From: Mastigias papua
Lineage: Eukaryota; Cnidaria; Scyphozoa; Rhizostomeae; Mastigiidae
Assembly (NCBI GenBank): GCA_964019165.1
Contig: OZ025272.1
Span: 310,001-374,000 of the forward strand
DNA length: 64,000 bases
Direction: 5' to 3'
Shown: positions 52,741 to 64,000 of the stretch, in pieces
Numbering within the stretch: position 1 is the first letter of the stretch
Layout: every line of letters begins with the position of its first letter
The notes under the pieces: generated by a model
What the model saw: only the letters and a program-made list of their open reading frames with translations
Databases searched by the model: none
Told to the model about the DNA's origin: nothing
Translations under genes and position numbers: made by a program

Positions 52741-55700
52741 AGGCTATAGCCTTGGTATTTTGCCCAAAAATGAGCAAAATTGAACTTCATTGATTTTGAT
52801 TGCACATTGACAAGTGATGAAAATGAGCCAATTTTGGCCAAAAAGTAAGGCTATAGCCTTGGTATTTTTCCAAAAATGACCAAAATTGAACTTCATTGAT
52901 TTTGATTGCACATTGACAAGTGATGAAAATGAGCCAATTTTGGCCAGAAAGTAAGGCTATAGCCTTGGTATTTTGCCCAAAAATGACCAAAATTGAACTT
53001 CATTGATTTTGATTGCACATTGAAAAGTGATGAAAATGAGCCAATTTTGGCCAAAAATTAAGGCTATAGCCTTGGTATATTGCCCAAAAATGACCAAAAT
53101 TGAACTTCATTGATTTTGATTGCACATTGAAAAGTGATGACAATGAGCCAATTATGGCCAAAAAGTAAGACTATAGCCTTGGTATTTTGCCCGAAATGAC
53201 CAAACTTGAACTTCATTGATTTTGATTGCATATTTAAAAGTGATGACAATGAGCCAATTATGGCCAAAAAGTAAGACTATAGCCTTGGTATTTTGCCCAA
53301 AATGACCAAAATTGAACTTCATTGATTTTGATTGCACATTGAAAAGTGATGAAACTGAGCCAATTTTGGCCAAAAAGTAAGGCTATAGCCTTGGTATTTT
53401 GCCCACAAATGACCAAAATTGAACTTCATTGATTTTGATTGTACATTGACAAGTGATGAAAATGAGCCAATTTTGGCCACAAAGTAAGGCTATAGCCTTG
53501 GTATTTTGCCCAAACATGACCAAAATTGAACTTCATTGATTTTGATTGCACATTGACAAGTGATGAAAATGAGCCAATTTTGGCCAGAAAGTAAGGCTAT
53601 AGCCTTGGTATTTTGCCCAAAAATTACCAAAATTGAACTTCATTGATTTTGATTGCACATTGAAAAGTGATGAAAATGAGCCAATTTTGGCCAAAAAGTA
53701 AGGCTATAGCCTTGGTATTTTGCCCACAAATGACTAAAATTGAACTTCATTGATTTTGATTGCACATTGAAAAGTGATGAAAATGAGCCAATTTTGGCCA
53801 AAGAGTAAGGCTATAGCCTTGGTATTTTGCCCACAAATGACCAAAATTGAACTTCTTTGATATTGATTGCACATTGAAAAGTGATGAAAATGAGCCAATT
53901 TTGGCCAAAAAGTAAGGCTATAGCCTTGGTATTTTGCCCAAAAATGACCAAAAGTGAACTTCATTGATGTTGATTGCACATTGAAAAGTGATGACAATGA
54001 GCCAATTTTGGCCAAAAAGTAAGGCTATAGCCTTGGTATTTTGCCCAAAATTGACCAAAATTGAACTTCATTGATTTTGATTGCACATTGAAAACTAATG
54101 AAAATGAGCCAATATTGGCCAAAACGTAAGGCTTTAGCCTTGGTATTCTGACCACAAATGACCAAAATTGAACTTCATTGATTTTGATTGCACATTAAAA
54201 AGTGATGACAATGAGCCAATTATGGCCAAAAACTAAGACTATAGCCTTGGTATTTTGCCCAAAAATGACCAAAATTGAACTTCATTGATTTTGATTGTAC
54301 ATTGACAAGTGATGAAAATGAGCCAATTTTGGCCAAAAAGTAAGGCTATAGCCTTGGTATTTTGCCCAAAAATGACCAAAATTGAACTTCATTGATTTTG
54401 ATTGCACATTGACAAGTGATGAAAATGAGCCAATTTTGGCCAGAAAGTAAGGCTATAGCCTTGGTATTTTGCCCAAAAATGACCAAAATTGAACTTCATT
54501 GATTTTGATTGCACATTGAAAAGTGATGAAAATGAGCCAATTTTGGCCAAAAAGTAAGGCTATAGCCTTGGTATTTTGCCCACAAATGACTAAAAGTGAA
54601 CTTCATTGATTTTGATTGCACATTGAAAAGTGATGAAAATGAGCCAATTTTGGCCAAAGAGTAAGGCTATAGCCTTGGTATTTTGCCCACAAATGACTAA
54701 AATTGAACTTCTTTGATATTGATTGCACATTGAAAAGTGATGAAAATGAGCCAATTTTGGCCAAAAAGTAAGGCTATAGCCTTGGTATTTTGCCCAAAAA
54801 TGACCAAAATTGAACTTCTTTGATATTGATTGCACATTGACAAGTGATGAAAATGAGCCAATTTTGGCCAAAGAGTAAGGCTATAGCCTTGGTAGTTTAC
54901 CCAAAAATAGCTAAAATTGAACTTCATTGATTTTGATTGCACATTGAAAAGTGATGAAACTGAGCCAATTTTGGCCAAAAAGTAAGGCTATAGCCTTGGT
55001 ATTTTGCCCACAAATGACCAAAATTGAACTTCATTGATTTTGATTGCACATTGACAAGTGATGAAAATGAGCCAATTTTGGCCAAAAAGTAAGGCTATAG
55101 CCTTGGTATTTTGCCCAAAAATGACCAAAATTGAACTTCATTGATTTTGATTGCACATTGAAAAGTGATGACAATGAGCCAATTATGGCCAAAAAGTAAG
55201 ACTATAGCCTTGGTATTTTGCCCAAAATGACCAAAATTGAACTTCATTGATTTTGATTGCACATTGAAAAGTGATGAAAATGAGCCAATTTTGGCCAAAG
55301 AGTAAGGCTATAGCCTTGGTATTTTGCCCAAAAATGACCAAAATTGAACTTCATTGATATTGATTGCACATTGAAAAGTGATGAAAATGAGCCAATTTTG
55401 GCCAAAAAGTAAGGCTATAGCCTTGGTAGTTTGCCCAAAAATAGCTAAAATTGAACTTCATTGATTTTGATTGCACATTGGAAAGTGATGAAACTGAGCC
55501 AATTTTGGCCAAAAAGTAAGGCTATAGCCTTGGTATTTTGCCCAAAAATGACCAAAATTGAACTTCATTGATTTTGATTGCACATTGACAAGTGATGAAA
55601 ATGAGCCAATTTTGGCCAAAAGGTAAGGCTATAGCCTTGGTATTTTGCCCAAAAATGACCAAAATTGAACTTCATTGATTTTGATTGCACATTGACAAGT

Positions 55701-58441
55701 GATGAAACTGAGCCAATTTTGGCCAAAAAGTAAGGCTATAGCCTTGGTATTTTGCCCAAAATGACCAAAATTGAACTTCATTGATTTTGATTGCACATTG
55801 AAAAGTGATGAAAATGAGCCAATTTTGGCCAAAGAGTAAGGCTATAGCCTTGGTATTTTGCCCAAAAATGACCAAAATTGAACTTCTTTGATATTGATTG
55901 CACATTGACAAGTGATGAAAATGAGCCAATTTTGGCCAAAATGTAAGGCTATAGCCTTGGTAGTGTGCCCAAAAATAGCTAAAATTGAACTTCATTGATT
56001 TTGATTGCACATTGAAAAGTGATGAAACTGAGCCAATTTTGGCCAAAAAGTAAGGCTATAGCCTTGGTATTTTGCCCAAAAATGACCAAAATTGAACTTC
56101 ATTGATTTTGATTGCACATTGACAAGTGATGAAAATGAGCCAATCTTGGCCAAAAGGTAAGGCTATAGCCTTGGTATTTTGCCCAAAAATGACCACAATT
56201 GAACTTCATTGATTTTGATTGCACATTGAAAAGTGATGAAAATGAGCCAATTTTGGCCAAAAAGTAAGACAATAGCCTTGGTATTTTGCCCAAAAATGAC
56301 CAAAATTGAACTTCATTGATTTTGATTGCACATTGAAAAGTGATGACAATGAGCCAATTATGGCCAAAAAGGAAGACTATAGCCTTGGTATTTTGCCCAA
56401 AATGACCAAAATTGAACTTCATTGATTTTGATTGCACATTGACAAGTGATGAAACTGAGCCAATTTTGGCCAAAAAGTAAGGCTATAGCCTTGGTAGTTT
56501 GCCCAAAAATAGCTAAAATTGAACTTCATTGATTTTGATTGCACATTGAAAAGTGATGAAACTGAGCCAATTTTGGCCAAAAAGTAAGGCTATAGCCTTG
56601 GTATTTTGCCCAAAAATGACCAAAATTGAACTTCATTGATTTTGATTGCACATTGACAAGTGATGAAAATGAGCCAATTTTGGCCAAAAGGTAAGGCTAT
56701 AGCCTTGGTATTTTGCCCAAAAATGACCAAAATTGAACTTCATTGATTTTGATTGCACATTGACAAGTGATGAAACTGAGCCAATTTTGGCCAAAAAGTA
56801 AGGCTATAGCCTTGGTATTTTGCCCAAAAATGACCAAAATTGAACTTCATTGATTTTGATTGCACATTGAAAAGTGATGAAAATGAGCCAATTTTGGCCA
56901 AAAAGTAAGGCTATAGCCTTGGTATTTTGCCCAAAAATGACCAAAATTGAACTTCATTGATTTTGATTGCACATTGAAAAGTGATGAAAATGAGCCTATT
57001 TTGGCTGAAAAGTAAGGCTATAGCCTTGGTATTTTGCCCACAAATGACCAAAATTGAACTTCATTGATTTTGATTCCACATTGAAAAGTGATGACAATGA
57101 GCCAATTTTGGCCAAAGAGTAAGGCTATAGCCTTGGTATTTTGCCCAAAAATGACCAAAATTGAACTTCATTGATTTTGATTGCACATTGAAAAGTGATG
57201 AAAATGAGCCAATTTTGGCCAAAAAGTAAGGCTATAGCCTTGGTATTTTGCCCAGACTTGACCAAAATTGAACTTCATTGAATTTGATTGCACATTGAAA
57301 AGTGATGAAAATGAGCCAATTTTGGCCAAACAGTAAGGCTATAGCCTTGGTATTTTGCCCAAAAATGACCAAAATTGAACTTCATTGATTTTGATTGCAC
57401 ATTGAAAAGTGATGAAAATGAGCCAATGTTGGCCAAAAAGTAAGGCTATAGCCTTGGTATTTTTCCCAAAAATGACCAAAATTGAACTTCATTGATTTTG
57501 ATTCCACATTGACAAGTGATGAAAATGAGCCAATTTTGGCCAAAACGTAAGGCTATAGTCTTGGTATTTTGCCCAAAAATGACCAAAATTGAACTTCATT
57601 GATTTTGAGTGCACATTGAAAGGTGATGAAAATGAGCCAATTTTGGCCAAAAAGTAAGGCTATAGCCTTGGTATTTTGCCCAAAAATGACCAAACTTGAA
57701 CTTCATTGATTTTGATTGCACATTGAAAAGTGATGAAAATGAGCCAATTTTGGCCAAAAAGTAAGGCTATAGCCTTGGTGTTGTGTTCAAAAGCAACCCA
57801 AACTGAAATTTATGGACTTTGTGTGGAGATTGATACGCAGTGAATGTACTCGAATAGTTTGGAAGAAGTAAGGGTAGATCTCGTGTAATTAATGGGATGT
57901 AATTTGAATTTTAGTGCAGTGATGCATAACTTGAATAAGACGTACTGAGGGTTTGTCAATGGTATAATTGTCACCATTGTTATAATGATAGACTGTTTAA
58001 CAGAGATTGAGTAAACAATGGAGAAATGTGTTGGCATTTTTTGTATTGTTATATGTGGCGGATTCTATGGAAGATAGTGTTGGATAGCAGTTAAAGGCCG
58101 TATTGGGTTGGTCTCAGCTCGTACCGAAATGAGCCTTTACTTGTAAATGAATTCAGTAGATATTAAGTAAAAGCAGTTATTAGTGATATGTATAGGACCT
58201 TCAAAAGTTGGAGAGAGTCGATACTAATTACTGAATATTGAAGAGTTATTCATCATTAGGTACTTCTATACAAGAATTGATGAAGGTAACTAGAAGCATA
58301 AAAGCCTTTAGCAGTATGTATCGAATTCGAAGTAGATTGGTTGATTGAGAATGTCGAACATGTGACACCAGGACAGTTTATCTATTTCAATTCTATTCAA
58401 TTTAAATCAAATGAATTGTGTTGCAAGAGGTTTATGCTAGA

Positions 58442-58447
58442 TTTATT
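58442..58447 (-). terminator. Candidate poly(A) signal of right P450
   Basis: TTTATT on the plus strand reads AATAAA on the gene strand, about 330 nt after the stop codon. This is plausible by position only. Confidence 0.4.
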
Positions 58448-58562
58448 GTAAAATGCCTGTCTACCTTGTACTTGTGCGAAAATAACGAGAAAATAAGTCA
58501 ATTTCAATGTGAGATTATACTTTTGAGTAGCAAAGAAATTTCCGACAGGCCTTGACTACTGA

Positions 58563-58663
58563 TAATTCCCCCTAATACTGTAACCAATCAGAAATGATGA
58601 ATTGTCGACAGATTCTGACAAGTTGCAATTCCCTATACTATTTTAACCAATCAGAAATGATGA
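58563..58663. repeat. Short direct repeat with CCAAT motifs
   Basis: TAACCAATCAGAAATGATGA occurs at 58581 and 58644, 63 bp apart, with related AATTCCC sequence before each copy. AACCAATCAG is a good match to an NF-Y-type CCAAT box. It lies in the 3' flank of the right gene, where no promoter is otherwise evident. Confidence 0.7.
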
Positions 58664-58773
58664 ACTAAAACTTGAAAATTATTCCTATCACCATATGTCA
58701 TTTAAGCTTCTTTATCCATAAACCAGCTTCAAAGCTCAAGGATGTAAGTCGAAAGAAACCAGTTGATATAAAT

Positions 58774-62185
<3,412 letters not shown>

Positions 62186-64000
62186 CTAGAGTTCACGAAA
62201 AATAAGAAAGTTCCACTTAAGACACAGTGAGAATTTGCTCTAGACATACACAAAAAGGGCATCATTTAAACGAAGATAATGTTAGGGGAATATTAGCCAA
62301 CTGAATAGATACGTGCAAGACACAATAAAATGGAAGAAATTCATCTCCCATATACTCTGGTGAGTTTTGGGACAAATGTGATCATAATGTGATCAAATGT
62401 GACAAATGTGATCATAGACTTAAGAAAATTTCAGCAACTCAAAAGATATGTAACATTTGCTTAACACTTTACTCGATGCCATGCGCGGATCAGATTACAC
62501 ACTGTTTATGTACGCGAAGTCGTCCACATGAGTAACATTTTCTCATCTCTCAGAGTAGTGCGGCATTTAATCGAAAAATGACAAGTGGATAAGCATACTT
62601 CATTATTCTACGAACACTTTGATATAATATTCAACATGGTTTGTAGAAGTTCTCCGGCATATAATCCAGTTTCAAAACTCTCACTTGCGACTTCGCCCAT
62701 TGTTTCGGCCTATTGATTTGCCACACTTTTTCGTTGGTGAATGAATAAGAGCAGTTTCTACAAAACTCGTTTACAAATCGAGAAAATGACAGGTGAGGCT
62801 GAATAGTTTAATTATCAAGGAATATTACAGTATAAATTATCATAATATATTTCTAAGATTTCTGGCATATAATTTACGTTTTGTCTATAGCACAATATGC
62901 TGCTTCTCGGGTGAAGCGCAGTCACCCCTGCGAGGTATTTTGCGGCAAAACACGAGCTATAAACCCGCCAATCTTCGAAACAAGGGTGTCTTTCATGTTG
63001 CAGACAGCTAGTTCTACGTAGAAAATCCTGGATACGTTAAATTTTATCTCAGGAACATTTCTGTTCTTCGTACTTCTTCGATACTTTCATTTCGCAGTTT
63101 GTGCCGATGATGAGAATGACTCAGGATTAAGTCCTGGATATACATCCAAGTTTGCACCCCTATAGGCCTATCACAAGAACCCTACCGGTAACACACCCTA
63201 ATTGATTTTTAGAACTAACATTTCATAATGTTTGAAAAGAGAATAGAAAATAAAATAGAACGTAGCTGCCCCATTGGTGTAAGTTTATTTACACTAAAGT
63301 AATATCCTCTGTGACAATTACCAAACAATATATGCACAAAAGTCATACAGTATCGGTCCTGCCAAATAAAAAGTGGGGGATACGCATAAAACGTTGGGGC
63401 TACGGACGATAAAATTGTTTTATAAAGGCTAAGAAAATCACTGGTATGTAAAGCGCGAGGGCTGAAGCCCCAGCCCACCAGCTACACCCACCAGTCATAA
63501 ATCACTATGGTACCAGTTACATTTTCAAACCTCAAACTGGCTGAAATGACCCGTTATTAGGCCTCATCCATGCAGTAGTGGTTAAGAAAGTTTGCACCAG
63601 GGGTATTTGATAATTTTATACCAAAAGTTGCACCACAATCAATGTCAAAAAATTTTAAAGTGCCATAAAAATCAAAATATCTATGAAAATGATATGAGAG
63701 ATCAAAAGCCTTGAATACAGTGGTACAGGTAAACAAAACTATAGAGGTGATAAAAAGAAAACAATTCAGACTATGCTAATAGACCCATATACCAAGAAAA
63801 ATGAAGTCCTCACTGAAGATTTACAAGTGTGAGCCCATTTCTACTCTTATACTAATCCCTGGCCTTACCACTGCCTGCAGTTTTTATACAAAGATCAGTA
63901 CACCTGACATATTTAGGGATTTTAGCTCCTCACATCTCCAACTTGTCCTCTCTTGCAATTATAAACTCTTTACAGTTTAAATAAATGCATTTATACCTAC
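62186..64000. other. Intron 1 or upstream flank of right P450
   Basis: No exon 1 homologue (anchor, PLPLVGN hinge, FHDRP) was found on the minus strand. The open frames at 62793-63011 (+) and 63215-63478 (-) match no family I know and lack gene context. The region has a small 30-bp repeat at 62371-62416. Otherwise I see nothing. Confidence 0.7.
62371..62416. repeat. Short direct repeat, 30-bp spacing
   Basis: GACAAATGTGATCATA occurs at 62371 and 62401, with a third partial copy of ATGTGATCA between them. Confidence 0.85.

Larger units (their letters stand above)
8371..57825. repeat. Satellite array, 107-bp monomer, about 460 copies
   Basis: Head-to-tail copies, all in one orientation, with repeat period 107 bp (for example AAGGCTATAG starts at 8394 and 8501). 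The consensus is about 34% G+C and has no CpG. From GAGCC as base 1, it holds the palindromes TTTTGGCCAAAA (8-19) and AAGGCTATAGCCTT (23-36), and arms CAATTTTGGCC (5-15) and GACCAAAATTG (55-65) that can pair 10 of 11. Open frames of 64-124 codons, mostly on the minus strand, come from the repeat and are not genes. No transposon or gene interrupts the array. The last monomer decays over 57781-57825. Confidence 0.98.
57826..58773. other. 3' flank of right P450
   Basis: No gene is seen. It contains a candidate minus-strand poly(A) signal and a short CCAAT-containing direct repeat. Open frames here are short and unremarkable. Confidence 0.7.

Noticed and set aside
8441..56473. Many 64-124-codon minus-strand open frames with repeated MAKIGSFSSLFNVQSKSM-like products
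   Set aside because: All lie in the satellite and shift frame every 107 bp. They start and stop with monomer variants and have no codon signature or homology. They are by-products of a stop-poor repeat.
8371..57825. CRISPR-like array
   Set aside because: Units are contiguous 107-bp repeats with no unique spacers, in an intron-bearing eukaryotic locus.
8371..57825. Hammerhead ribozyme encoded by the satellite monomer
   Set aside because: The monomer has GTGATGA instead of CTGANGA and no GAAA strand in a position to pair. Two variants with CTGATGA (about 25150 and 44695) lack the rest of the fold.
8371..57825. CENP-B box as evidence for a centromere
   Set aside because: No match to the TTCG...CGGG pattern is present in the consensus. 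A centromeric role cannot be argued from sequence alone.
62793..63011. 72-codon plus-strand open frame
   Set aside because: No recognisable family, splice signals or neighbours; length is within chance.
63215..63478. 87-codon minus-strand open frame
   Set aside because: It does not resemble P450 exon 1 or any known domain, and is compatible with chance or decayed repeat sequence.

Overview
The window is animal nuclear DNA, most likely from an invertebrate. It has spliced genes with GT-AG introns, AT-rich non-coding sequence, long (ATG)n and (TA)n microsatellites, a tRNA-derived SINE and a very large satellite. I cannot name the species. Nothing bacterial or viral was recognised.

Layout. 1-1891: upstream sequence with an (ATG)n tract. 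1892-6764 (+): a complete five-exon CYP3-clan cytochrome P450 of 501 aa. 6765-8370: its 3' flank, with candidate poly(A) signals. About 8371-57825: one tandem array, roughly 49 kb, of a 107-bp monomer (about 460 copies), broken only by a 200-N gap at 44001-44200. 57826-58773: 3' flank of the second gene. 58774-62185 (-): a paralogous P450 in the opposite orientation, with exons 2-5 present and exon 1 not found before the window ends. 62186-64000: its upstream or intron 1 sequence.

The two P450 genes are convergent (tail to tail) and share exon lengths exactly for exons 2-5 (209, 277, 295 and 386 nt), so they are an inverted duplication now separated by the satellite. Most of their coding sequence has diverged clearly, but the last 169 nt of exon 2 plus the donor GT are identical in both, while the 40 nt just before differ at 15 positions. 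This looks like a short, recent gene-conversion tract.

The satellite is structured. Each monomer carries two perfect palindromes and no CpG in its consensus. It falls into variant domains with higher-order periods and segmental duplications close to whole numbers of monomers: 963 bp with 428- and 749-bp derivatives, 3,423, 1,705, 1,820, 2,568 and about 1,175 bp.

The least expected signal is in the P450 introns. Three stretches can be folded by hand into hammerhead-ribozyme-like structures: a nearly canonical type III fold (59898-59974, +) next to a tRNA-derived SINE and a (TA)n tract, a type I fold (6245-6294, +) in an element with about 51-bp inverted repeats, and a decayed type I fold (60354-60400, -). 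These are sequence-based proposals and need covariance-model and cleavage tests.
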